This document shows positions 31,933 to 39,985 of a stretch of DNA of 64,000 nt, in pieces (position 1 is the first letter of the stretch; every line of letters starts with the position of its first letter). The notes below the pieces were generated by a model. That model saw nothing but the letters and a program-made list of their open reading frames with translations, did no database searches and was not told the DNA's origin. Origin of the DNA: Planctomycetota bacterium (GTDB lineage Bacteria; Planctomycetota; UBA1135; JACQFD01); contig JACQFD010000009.1 in assembly GCA_016200225.1 (NCBI GenBank), positions 29,670-93,669 on the forward strand, written 5' to 3'. A program made the position numbers and the translations under genes.

Positions 31933-32628
31933 ATGGTTTCTGCAGAGGCGGGCGCTCACGCGGACAGCGTGGGCGATGTAAACAATTCGGGCGCCGGAGT
32001 GCCCTCGAAATGCGTCGCGTGCGGCGAGACGCTGATCAGTCCGCTCGTGTGCGTCGCATGCGCGACGCTCCGGCCGCCGAAAAGTGAATTTAATCATTTC
32101 GCGCGGCTCGGTCTGCCATTGCAATATTCCATCGACGCGAAGGAACTCGAGCGGCGGTTTTTGATACTCGTGCGCGGACTGCACCCCGATCAGTTTTCGA
32201 CGGATTCGCGCGAGGACCGCGCGCTCGCCGAGCAACTCGCGGCGCAATTGAACGATTCGTATCGCGTGATCCGCGATCCGGTGATGCGCGCCGATTATTT
32301 ATTAGAATTGGAGGGCGGACCGTCGCGCGAAAATCAAAAATCGACGCCGAAGGCGTTTTTGATGGAAATGCTCGACATAAACGAAGAAATCGAACAGGCG
32401 GAGGCGCAACTCGACGCGCCCGCGCGCGAAAATTTACAAAAAGTCCGCGCGAGTCTCGCGGCGCGGCGCGCGCAGTTGATACAAGGATTTCCGGAAGGTT
32501 TCAAAACGCTCGCCGAGTGCGAGGGCATCCGGCGCGCCGCGATCGCGCAGGTGATTCGCGAGAGATTGAACGTTTGTTCCTATCTCGAGGGTTTGCTTGT
32601 TAAGATCGACGAGTTATTGTTGCGTTGA
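31933..32628 (+). CDS. hscB: J-domain co-chaperone HscB with N-terminal zinc-binding motif
   Basis: A 231-residue DnaJ-type co-chaperone. The HPD tripeptide (residues 84-86, in G-L-H-P-D-Q-F) stimulates the ATPase of HscA, and the C-terminal helical domain (about 125-230) would bind IscU. Four cysteines near the start (Cys27, Cys30, Cys40, Cys43; two C-x2-C pairs) form a zinc-ribbon-like knuckle, found in eukaryotic HSC20 and some bacterial HscB proteins but absent from E. coli HscB. The ATG at 31933 was chosen so as to begin before this motif; the frame is open upstream into iscA. Confidence 0.9.
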   Translation: MVSAEAGAHADSVGDVNNSGAGVPSKCVACGETLISPLVCVACATLRPPKSEFNHFARLGLPLQYSIDAKELERRFLILVRGLHPDQFSTDSREDRALAEQLAAQLNDSYRVIRDPVMRADYLLELEGGPSRENQKSTPKAFLMEMLDINEEIEQAEAQLDAPARENLQKVRASLAARRAQLIQGFPEGFKTLAECEGIRRAAIAQVIRERLNVCSYLEGLLVKIDELLLR

Positions 32629-32670
32629 TTCGAACGCATTTCGACGACACTACATTAAAATATTCATAGC

Positions 32671-34494
32671 ATGACCGCGCCCGCCATAGGGATCGATCTC
32701 GGTACCACCAATTCGCTCGCGGCGTGCGTCGGAAGCGACGGAAAACCCGCCGCGATCCGCGGCGCCGACGGCGAAGTGATCGTGCCGTCGTGCGTGAGTT
32801 TCGCCGAATCGGGCGCCGCCATCGTCGGCCGCGCCGCGCGCCGCCGCGCCGTCGAGGATCCGCGCAACACGATTTTTTCCGTCAAGAGATTGATGGGAAA
32901 AGGAATCGAGAATTTAACAGAAATCGAGCGGCGGCTTTGTCCGTGCGAATTCGTGCCCGCGGAGGGAAAGTTAATTAAATTAAGAATCCGCGGCCGCGAA
33001 TACACGCCGCAGGAAATCTCCGCGATGATTCTGCGCGAAGTCGCCGACCGCGCGTCGGCGGCGCTCGGCGAAACTGTAACAAAGGCCGTGATAACAGTTC
33101 CGGCGTATTTCGACGAATCGCAGAAACAGGCGACGATGGCCGCCGGAAAAATCGCCGGCCTCGAAGTCCTTCGAATCGTCAACGAACCCACGGCGGCGGC
33201 GCTCGCGTACGGCCTCGACGGGCTGCACGACGGCGTCATCGCCGTTTACGATCTCGGCGGCGGAACATTTGATATATCTATTCTAAAAATCGAGTCCGGC
33301 GTGTTCCGCGTGCTCGCGACGAACGGCGACGCTTCGCTCGGCGGCGACGATTTCGACCGCGCGTTGATGGATTTGTTAATTCCGCTGTGGGAAAAAGCGG
33401 GGGGATCGCGCGCCGATCTGGCCGATCCCGGAATCATCCAATCGCTTCGGCAGGAAGCGGAGCGCGCAAAGATACAATTGAGCTCGTCCGCGACCGCGGA
33501 TATTCTTTATGAACGCGGATCGTATCCATTCCGCGCGGCGATCGCGCGGGAGGATCTCGAGGCTGCGATCTCGCCGTTGTTCGAGCGCTCGCTCGGCCCG
33601 TGCCGCCGCGCGCTCGCGGACGCGGAGCTGACCATCGACCGCGTCGACGCCGTCGTGCTCGTCGGCGGCGCGACCTACACGCCGCTCGTCCGCCGCCGCG
33701 TCGAGGCGTTTTTTAATAAAAAACCGTACGATGCATTGAATCCGATGGAGGTCGTCGCGCTCGGCGCGGCCGTGCAGGCGAAAAAACTCGAAGGGGGATT
33801 TCGGAATTTGTTACTTTTGGACGTCACGCCGCTTTCGCTCGGCGTCGAGACGTACGGCGGTGCCGTCGACAAAGTGATCGCGCGCAATACTACAATTCCG
33901 GCGCGTGGAAAAAGCGAATATACGACGTTTGCGGACAACCAGACGGCGATCGTTTTTAGTATTGTTCAGGGCGAGCGCGAACTCGCGAAAGACTGCCGGC
34001 CGCTCGGACAATTGATATTACGCGGAATTCCGGCGATGCCGGCCGGCATGCCGCGCGTCGAAATGAATTTTCATATCGATAGCGACGGATTATTAACAGT
34101 TACGGCGCTCGAACGCCGCAGCGGCGCGCAGGCTAAAGTTGAAATCGTGCCCAAACACGGCCTCACGCTCGACGAAATCACGCGCCTCGTGCTGGAAGCG
34201 GCCGTGAACGCCAAAGAAGATTTCAGAGCGGCGCGTCTCGCGACGCTCCGCGCCGACGCGGAATTTATATTAAAAAAACTCGACGCGCAAATGCAACGAT
34301 TCGGCGGACGGCTCGACGCGCAGACGCGCCGCGAAATCGTCGAAGCGCGCGACGGCCTCGCCGACGCGATGCGCGGCGAGAGCGGCGACGCGATCGACGG
34401 CGCGCATCAATACCTCGAGGACGTGGCGCGCGTCCTCGTCGAACTCACGATGGACGACGCGGCCGCGTCGGCGCTGCGCGGAAAATTAGTGTAA
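32671..34494 (+). CDS. hscA: Hsp70-type chaperone HscA
   Basis: A 607-residue Hsp70 with the ATPase phosphate loops G-I-D-L-G-T-T-N-S and V-Y-D-L-G-G-G-T-F-D-I-S, the P-A-Y-F-D-E-S-Q-K-Q-A-T segment and the V-L-V-G-G-A-T-Y-T-P-L-V motif, followed by a substrate-binding domain and helical lid. Length and the position between hscB and iscX identify it as the specialised HscA that releases clusters from IscU, not housekeeping DnaK. It starts after an AT-rich 42-base gap. The V-L-V-G-G-A-T-Y segment replaces the usual G-G-S-T-R of DnaK, as is common in HscA. Confidence 0.9.
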   Translation: MTAPAIGIDLGTTNSLAACVGSDGKPAAIRGADGEVIVPSCVSFAESGAAIVGRAARRRAVEDPRNTIFSVKRLMGKGIENLTEIERRLCPCEFVPAEGKLIKLRIRGREYTPQEISAMILREVADRASAALGETVTKAVITVPAYFDESQKQATMAAGKIAGLEVLRIVNEPTAAALAYGLDGLHDGVIAVYDLGGGTFDISILKIESGVFRVLATNGDASLGGDDFDRALMDLLIPLWEKAGGSRADLADPGIIQSLRQEAERAKIQLSSSATADILYERGSYPFRAAIAREDLEAAISPLFERSLGPCRRALADAELTIDRVDAVVLVGGATYTPLVRRRVEAFFNKKPYDALNPMEVVALGAAVQAKKLEGGFRNLLLLDVTPLSLGVETYGGAVDKVIARNTTIPARGKSEYTTFADNQTAIVFSIVQGERELAKDCRPLGQLILRGIPAMPAGMPRVEMNFHIDSDGLLTVTALERRSGAQAKVEIVPKHGLTLDEITRLVLEAAVNAKEDFRAARLATLRADAEFILKKLDAQMQRFGGRLDAQTRREIVEARDGLADAMRGESGDAIDGAHQYLEDVARVLVELTMDDAAASALRGKLV

Positions 34495-34548
34495 GTTCGC
34501 GGATGATTCGATATAATCGCAAAAATCTTTACGAATAATATTATTAAA

Positions 34549-34773
34549 ATGGAACCGCCGAAGGAATTTCAAAGAAAATTCAAGTGGACCGATATTTATA
34601 TTATCGCCGAGGGGCTGGCCATCGCGCATCCGGACGTCAAGCCGCTCGCGGTCCGATTCACGGATTTGCACAAATGGATCGTCGAACTGCCGGGATTTTC
34701 CGACGATCCGCAAAAAAGTAACGAAAAAATCCTCGAGACCATACAAATGGCGTGGCTCGAGGAAGTCGAGTGA
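34549..34773 (+). CDS. iscX: Iron-sulfur assembly accessory protein IscX (YfhJ)
   Basis: A 74-residue acidic protein with the whole IscX signature: K-W-T-D-I-Y-I-I-A-E, H-P-D-V-K-P-L-A-V-R-F-T-D-L-H-K-W-I and a final S-N-E-K-I-L-E-T-I-Q-M-A-W-L-E-E. IscX binds IscS and modulates desulfurase activity depending on iron. Its presence confirms that this is a complete ISC-type operon. The leader before the ATG is an uninterrupted AT-rich stretch (AATAATATTATTAAA) with no Shine-Dalgarno motif. Confidence 0.9.
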   Translation: MEPPKEFQRKFKWTDIYIIAEGLAIAHPDVKPLAVRFTDLHKWIVELPGFSDDPQKSNEKILETIQMAWLEEVE

Positions 34774-34796
34774 TCATTCGTATCTAATCCGAACGA

Positions 34797-35156
34797 ATGC
34801 CTCGCGCCATGCCGGGTCACGATTCATACATTTTCGCGATCGAGTCCTGCGAAGTGAAGGAGGGCTGCGGGCGGCAGTTGATTGTAAATAAACAATCCGT
34901 CGCGGTTTTTCGTTATCGAGGCACGGCGTACGCAATGGACGGAATCTGTCCGCACGCGGGCTCGCCGCTCGGGCCTGGAATTGTAATGAACGGAACGGTC
35001 GAATGCCCGTGGCACGGCTGGCGTTTCGCGCTCGCCGACGGCGGCTGCCCCGACGTCGCCGGTCTCCGGCAAACCGTGTATCCGACGCACGAGGAAAACG
35101 GCGCGATATTCGTAAAGTTGACGGCGCCCGACGCGGATTCCGCGGGCGCGGCGTAA
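34797..35156 (+). CDS. Rieske-type [2Fe-2S] ferredoxin
   Basis: A 119-residue soluble Rieske protein: C-P-H-A-G (Cys51, His53) and C-P-W-H-G-W (Cys70, His73) supply the two Cys and two His ligands of the cluster. It has no signal peptide or membrane helix, so it resembles NirD/dioxygenase-ferredoxin electron carriers rather than bc1-complex Rieske proteins. It follows iscX by 23 bases on the same strand, the place occupied in proteobacterial isc operons by the adrenodoxin-type fdx gene, which is missing here. It might supply electrons for cluster assembly, but that is inferred from position only. Confidence 0.85.
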   Translation: MPRAMPGHDSYIFAIESCEVKEGCGRQLIVNKQSVAVFRYRGTAYAMDGICPHAGSPLGPGIVMNGTVECPWHGWRFALADGGCPDVAGLRQTVYPTHEENGAIFVKLTAPDADSAGAA

Positions 35157-35203
35157 GCGGCGGCTTGCGCGCGGAGGCGGCCTCTGCGAACATTCGGGCC
35201 ATC

Positions 35204-35884
35204 ATGCACAAAAGGACTTTCGCGCCGTCGTTATCGTTATTATTAATTATCGCCGCGGCCGGTTGCCGCGCCGCCGACTCGCAGAGGATGGCGATGTTCG
35301 CGGGCGGTGGCCCTGGGAGTGGAGGCGCGGGCGCGTGGGACGCCGCGTTCGTCGCGCCGGCATCGCTCGACACGCCGCTGTTGCATCTGGAGCCCCTCGG
35401 GCCGCAGCACACGGATCGCGATTTTGCGGCGTTCATGTCGTGCCGGCCATATATATTAAAAACGCTTCATTGGAATCCGTGGCCGCCGGAGAATTTCACG
35501 CTCGAATTGAACCGGCGCGATCTCGAGGGACACCAGCGCCGCTTCGAGCAACATAAACAATATACCTATACCGTGCTGACGCCCGACCAATCGCGCGCGA
35601 TCGGATGTATCTATATCGATCCGGCCGAGGGACAGCCCGCGAACGGTTCGGCGGCAATGTTAAATTGGTGGGTTTCCGAAACGGAGGCGAAACGCGGCTA
35701 CGACGAACATCTGTTCGCGGCCGTTCTGGGATGGATTCGCGCGGAGTGGCCGTTTAATACAGTTGAAGTTCCGCTGCACCCCGATTTCGAGCGCGGCCGC
35801 GGTATCGCGCGGGCGCTCGGCCTGCGCATGCGCGGGATGAAGGACGGTTATGAAATCTATGTTTGGAATCGCTCCGGAAAATAA
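35204..35884 (+). CDS. GNAT-type N-acetyltransferase domain protein with lipoprotein signal
   Basis: The first 25 residues form a lipoprotein signal peptide with lipobox A-A-G-C (Cys21). After a Gly/Ala-rich linker, the rest resembles a RimJ/RimL-like GNAT fold: L-L-H-L-E-P-L-G-P-Q-H start, Y-T-V-L-T-P-D-Q-S-R-A-I-G-C-I-Y-I-D strand pair, N-W-W-V, and a final G-L-R-M-R-G-M-K-D-G-Y-E strand. GNAT enzymes need cytoplasmic acetyl-CoA, so an exported, lipid-anchored version is odd; it may use the fold for binding, or the N-terminus may be mis-set. The ATG at 35204 was chosen because it begins the signal; the frame is open upstream inside the Rieske gene. Confidence 0.6.
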   Translation: MHKRTFAPSLSLLLIIAAAGCRAADSQRMAMFAGGGPGSGGAGAWDAAFVAPASLDTPLLHLEPLGPQHTDRDFAAFMSCRPYILKTLHWNPWPPENFTLELNRRDLEGHQRRFEQHKQYTYTVLTPDQSRAIGCIYIDPAEGQPANGSAAMLNWWVSETEAKRGYDEHLFAAVLGWIRAEWPFNTVEVPLHPDFERGRGIARALGLRMRGMKDGYEIYVWNRSGK

Positions 35885-35911
35885 TTAATTTTCGGGCGGC
35901 GTTGGCGCGCG

Positions 35912-36808
35912 ATGCCAATTTATAATTCATTGGAGACCTGGCCACGCCGCGCCGCCGATTGTAGACAAACGCCGCGCCTCGGGCGCGTGCTGATGGCGGA
36001 TCCGGCGGCGTTCGACGTCGTCGACGCGCAGAACGCCCACATGCGCGACGCGGCCGGCGAATTGAATATTATTAATAAAAAACGAGCGCGCGAACAGTGG
36101 GAATCGCTCGCCGCGGCCTACCGGCGCGCGGGAATTGATGTAAGTATTCTCGATGCCGAGCCGGGACTTCCGGATTTCTGTTTCGCGGCGAATCCGTCGT
36201 TCGTGCTTCCGCTGCCGGACGGCGGGCGCGAAATGTGGCTTTCGAAAATGGCGCACGCGTCGCGGCGCGGCGAAGTCGCGGCGCATGCGGCATTCGCGCG
36301 GAAAAATAATATAAATATTCGCGAAATGCCCGCGCACGTGCCGCGATTCGAGGGCACGGGCGACGCGATGTTGCATCCGGGACGTTTTTTGTTGCATGCG
36401 GGCGTCGGTCCGCGGTCGACGCGCGCGGCGTGGGACGCGCTGGCGGACGCCCATCCGGATTTGGATATACTTATTTATCAATTACACGACGAACGATTCT
36501 ATCATCTCGACACGGCGCTCGCGCCGCTCGACGAAAACACGGCGTTGATCGTGCCGCAGGCGTTCGACGGGCGGGGATTGAAGTTGATCAAATCGGCGTT
36601 CGCGTCCGCGTTCGAAATTCCGATCGCGGAATCGTTACAATTCGCCGGCAACGCGCATTGTCCGGACGGCCGGCATGTAATTTTACAAAAAGGATGCGTC
36701 GAAACCGAACGCTGGCTGCGTTCGCGGGGTTTCGAGCCCGTGCCCGTCGAAACGGGCGAATTTATCAAATCCGGCGGGTCGGTTTTCTGTCTGAAACTCG
36801 CCTGGTAA
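35912..36808 (+). CDS. Dimethylarginine dimethylaminohydrolase / amidinotransferase-family protein
   Basis: A 298-residue member of the guanidino-group-modifying superfamily. The blocks L-P-D-F-C-F-A-A-N-P-S-F-V, P-R-F-E-G-T-G-D-A-M-L, the catalytic His in R-F-Y-H-L-D-T-A-L-A-P-L, and the late nucleophilic Cys in K-S-G-G-S-V-F-C-L-K-L match DDAH-like enzymes, which convert methylated arginine or related compounds to citrulline. Arginine deiminase or ornithine-forming activities in the same family cannot be excluded without substrate data. Its 3' end converges with thyX, 14 bases away. Confidence 0.8.
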   Translation: MPIYNSLETWPRRAADCRQTPRLGRVLMADPAAFDVVDAQNAHMRDAAGELNIINKKRAREQWESLAAAYRRAGIDVSILDAEPGLPDFCFAANPSFVLPLPDGGREMWLSKMAHASRRGEVAAHAAFARKNNINIREMPAHVPRFEGTGDAMLHPGRFLLHAGVGPRSTRAAWDALADAHPDLDILIYQLHDERFYHLDTALAPLDENTALIVPQAFDGRGLKLIKSAFASAFEIPIAESLQFAGNAHCPDGRHVILQKGCVETERWLRSRGFEPVPVETGEFIKSGGSVFCLKLAW

Positions 36809-36822
36809 CGCGCGAACGTTAT

Positions 36823-37593
36823 TTATACTTTTCGGTGATCCGTGTGCGTCGCCTCGGTGCCATCGGACAACGTGCGAACGCTATAATCGGCGAAAATCGC
36901 GGGCGATTCCTTTTGCATGATTCGCAGCACCTGCACGGCGAGCTTGCGAATCTCGACGTCGGCGTGCTCGTCTCCGCGAAGTTCAATAAAATGCCGCAGC
37001 GCGCGCGCGTTCGCGGTGACGAAAATTTTGGTTTCGGTGGCGTTCGGCAGCACGGAGCGCGCCGCCTGCCGCGCCATTTTGCGTTTTAATGTAGCATTGT
37101 CGATTTGATGAAACTTCGCGATCAGCCCCTCGACGAGTTTGTCGTAGGCGGCGCGCGCCTGATTGACGGAATCGAGCCAGACTTTATGAAGATCCGGATC
37201 TGTTGCAATCACGTCGGGTTCGATGAAGTCGCTGTTCGATTCGTCGACGTAACGCTGCGAAAGCTGGCTGTATCCGAATCCGGCGCGGTGCCGGATCAAC
37301 TCGTGCGTCAGCGAGCGCGAAACGCCGACAAAGATAAAATTCCACGTCGCGTGCTCGAGCACGCTGCCGTGCTGCATATCAATAATATTGCCGAGATACT
37401 CTTTATTACTTTTCCGGCCTTTGCCGAAACTCATATAACAAATACGCCCCGCGGCTTCGGCGAGGCGCTCGCCCTCGCTCGCGGCATCGCTCTCCCACGT
37501 GGCTTCGTGGTCGCGCAAAAATTCCGAGACCGTCGCCGGATCCACGATCTGGCGCCCGATCAGATACACACGGGGTTCGCGTACGATTTTCAT
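36823..37593 (-). CDS. thyX: Flavin-dependent thymidylate synthase ThyX
   Basis: A 256-residue FAD-dependent enzyme that methylates dUMP to dTMP using folate and NADPH. The ThyX signature is present as R-H-R-A-G-F-G-Y-S-Q-L-S-Q-R-Y, one residue longer between RHR and the second serine than the classical RHRx7S spacing, and followed by V-D-E-S. The C-terminal Q-A-A-R-S-V-L-P region and the R-H-F-I-E-L-R motif are normal. The ATG at 37593 is preferred over a further upstream start whose translation is unrelated. Presence of thyX suggests the organism may lack thyA. Confidence 0.9.
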   Translation of the reverse strand: MKIVREPRVYLIGRQIVDPATVSEFLRDHEATWESDAASEGERLAEAAGRICYMSFGKGRKSNKEYLGNIIDMQHGSVLEHATWNFIFVGVSRSLTHELIRHRAGFGYSQLSQRYVDESNSDFIEPDVIATDPDLHKVWLDSVNQARAAYDKLVEGLIAKFHQIDNATLKRKMARQAARSVLPNATETKIFVTANARALRHFIELRGDEHADVEIRKLAVQVLRIMQKESPAIFADYSVRTLSDGTEATHTDHRKV

Positions 37594-37852
37594 TATTTTA
37601 TATTTGCCGGTTGGCGGGATCGTAACAGCCGCTTCGCGCGGCGGCGAACGCTTTTGCAAGTACGCGGGCGGTGCGCGGCGCATTCAGTGCGCCCGCCGCG
37701 TCCAATGCGGGAAACGGCCGCGCGGCGCCCCCGATTCCGGACGAGCGCGACCGAATTTCGGCGTGTCGGACGGCAGGCGCGTTTTTGGACGATCGGCTAA
37801 ACTTGGACGCGCATTCCGACATCCCAGGACCCTGACGTTCCCGGTGCGCCCG

Positions 37853-39985
37853 ATGATCGCCAACCTCTGCTCATTATTAATATTGTCCTGCTTCCAACAA
37901 TTTACAAATGTTGGCGGCGTGCAGGTTCCGAATCTCGGAAAGGCCACGGAAGCCGCGAAATTCGGCGATTTCGATCTCGACGGCGATTTGGATCTCGTGT
38001 ACGCCAACGGCGGCGACTCCGGAAATCAACAGAGTCATTTATTAATTAATAACGGCCTCGCACAGGCGGGGGTTCTCGGGTTTTATAGCAATGCAACGGC
38101 GACGAATCTACTGCCGAATCTCGCGATGTCGTCGCGCGACGTGCAGGCATTTGATATCGACAACGACGGCGATCTTGATTTGATGTTTTCGAACCATTCG
38201 CAAAATGTAAGTCAGTCGAACGCGTTTTTTATCAATCAAGGGCTGGCGCAGGGCGGCGCTGCCGGAATGTTTATGATGGATTTGTCGCGCTACACGGGTC
38301 TCGGGATCCACGGCTCTTCGATCCCGGCGGGACAATTAATAACTACGGGCGCATTCGCGGGCGGATTTCAAGACTGGTCGGGACAGTGCGATTTCGCCGA
38401 CGTCGACTTCGACGGCGATTTGGATCTATATCAAGCGTCGGTCGGTTCGTCGTTGAGCGGATCGGTTATGTCGCGCATGTTTCTCAACGGGCAGGGTTCG
38501 CAGGCGAAAGGTTATTTTGCCGAATACAATCCATCGGCCGCCGTTTCGGGAAATCCCAATCTCCCGAATCTCAGTCCCGCGGGATTTCTCGAGGGAACGC
38601 ACGTAAATAATACGTCCGACGTAACAGGCGCCAATCATGATATAACAAATATATGCCACGATCTCGATTTCGCGGATCTGGACGGCGACTTCGATTTGGA
38701 TATATTCGCGCTTTCCGAGGAGATGCGATCGCGATTTTATATGAATCGTTTTTATGAAAACGGCCAGTCGGCGGGCGGCGAAGGCGCCGGCACGCGCCTT
38801 TTTAGGGATATCACGGCGCAATGGGGCGCGAATGTCGCGGACCCAACGCTGAACTATGACGCCGAACTCGCCGACCTCGATCAGGACGGCGCCGTCGACG
38901 GTTATTTTGTAAATTTCGCCGGGAGTACGAAGGACGGATGGGGTCTTAACAATGGAACCGGCGTCATCGGACCGTTGTCGACGGTGCCCGTCTCCGACAA
39001 TGACGATCAGGAGGCGGATATGATCGATTACGACCAGGACGGCGATCTCGATGTTTACATTGCGGCGTTTTCCGGCAACGACCGGTTTTATAAGAATCAG
39101 TTTTTGGAGAAGGGGAGTGTCAATTTAATACAAGTAACGCCCGCGTCGGGCGTCGGCACGAGCACGCTCGCGGCCGATGTCGGCGACATGGATAACGACG
39201 GCGATTTCGATATCATTTGCGCGGAGAATTTTAGTAGTAACGAAGTGCTTCTCAAGAATAATCTAAATATTCCCGAGACGAACGCGCCGCGCGTTACAAA
39301 TATTAAAATCGACGGCTCGCCGGTCGCGAGTTCGTCGCCGCGGCGCGTGCTGGCGCGCGCGTTCGACAACGCCGAATTTGAGTATTTTCGGAGCGCGACG
39401 GGCACGGTCGAATACACGGTCAACGGTCTTTCCCATTCGGCTCCCGCGCGCTGGAGCGGCGGCAACGTCTGGCGGGCGGAGATCCCGGGTTATTGGTTCG
39501 GTAATATTACCTATACGATGAAAGTGAAAGATCGCGCCGGCAACACCGGCGCCTCCGCGGCGCAGAATTTAACGATTCCGGCGGCCGGATTCGCAAACTA
39601 CGGCGCGGCGACGGCCGCGTGCTCCGGTACGCCGCGCCTCGGCGTCAATTCGGCGCCGACGATCGACAATCCGGACTTTACATTTCTCGCCGCGAACGCG
39701 CCCGCGAACACGCTCGGGATTCTCGCGATCGGCGACGCGCAGGGATCGGGCGCGCTGTTGCACAATACAAATGTCGCGCTCTGGGTCGATCTTGACAATT
39801 CCGTCGAATTGTTCTATTCGAATCTTTATGTAAATTCCGCCGGCGCGGCCGCCGCTGCGTTCGCGATTCCAAACAATTCCGCCTTGGTCGGCAAAAGTTA
39901 TTTCGCCCAGGGCGTTTTCAGCGAACCCGCCTGCGCGCCGCAACTCTCGGCGACGGCCGGTTTCATGATTACAATTTTGCCGTAG
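37853..39985 (+). CDS. Secreted VCBS/FG-GAP repeat protein
   Basis: About 710 residues with a short signal peptide (M-I-A-N-L-C-S-L-L-I-L-S-C) and many calcium-loop repeats of the D-x-D-x-D-G-D-x-D type (D-F-D-L-D-G-D-L-D, D-I-D-N-D-G-D-L-D, D-V-D-F-D-G-D-L-D, D-Y-D-Q-D-G-D-L-D, D-M-D-N-D-G-D-F-D) through about residue 460. An Ig-like beta domain and a further C-terminal beta domain follow. This is a large extracellular propeller-type protein. The ATG at 37853 was chosen for the signal peptide; upstream translation is arginine-rich and not credible. The stop TAG directly abuts the ATG of the next gene. Confidence 0.75.
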   Translation: MIANLCSLLILSCFQQFTNVGGVQVPNLGKATEAAKFGDFDLDGDLDLVYANGGDSGNQQSHLLINNGLAQAGVLGFYSNATATNLLPNLAMSSRDVQAFDIDNDGDLDLMFSNHSQNVSQSNAFFINQGLAQGGAAGMFMMDLSRYTGLGIHGSSIPAGQLITTGAFAGGFQDWSGQCDFADVDFDGDLDLYQASVGSSLSGSVMSRMFLNGQGSQAKGYFAEYNPSAAVSGNPNLPNLSPAGFLEGTHVNNTSDVTGANHDITNICHDLDFADLDGDFDLDIFALSEEMRSRFYMNRFYENGQSAGGEGAGTRLFRDITAQWGANVADPTLNYDAELADLDQDGAVDGYFVNFAGSTKDGWGLNNGTGVIGPLSTVPVSDNDDQEADMIDYDQDGDLDVYIAAFSGNDRFYKNQFLEKGSVNLIQVTPASGVGTSTLAADVGDMDNDGDFDIICAENFSSNEVLLKNNLNIPETNAPRVTNIKIDGSPVASSSPRRVLARAFDNAEFEYFRSATGTVEYTVNGLSHSAPARWSGGNVWRAEIPGYWFGNITYTMKVKDRAGNTGASAAQNLTIPAAGFANYGAATAACSGTPRLGVNSAPTIDNPDFTFLAANAPANTLGILAIGDAQGSGALLHNTNVALWVDLDNSVELFYSNLYVNSAGAAAAAFAIPNNSALVGKSYFAQGVFSEPACAPQLSATAGFMITILP

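Noticed and set aside
36818..36835. Short inverted repeat between the DDAH-like gene and thyX as a terminator
   Set aside because: Only about five paired bases and no T run; too weak to call.
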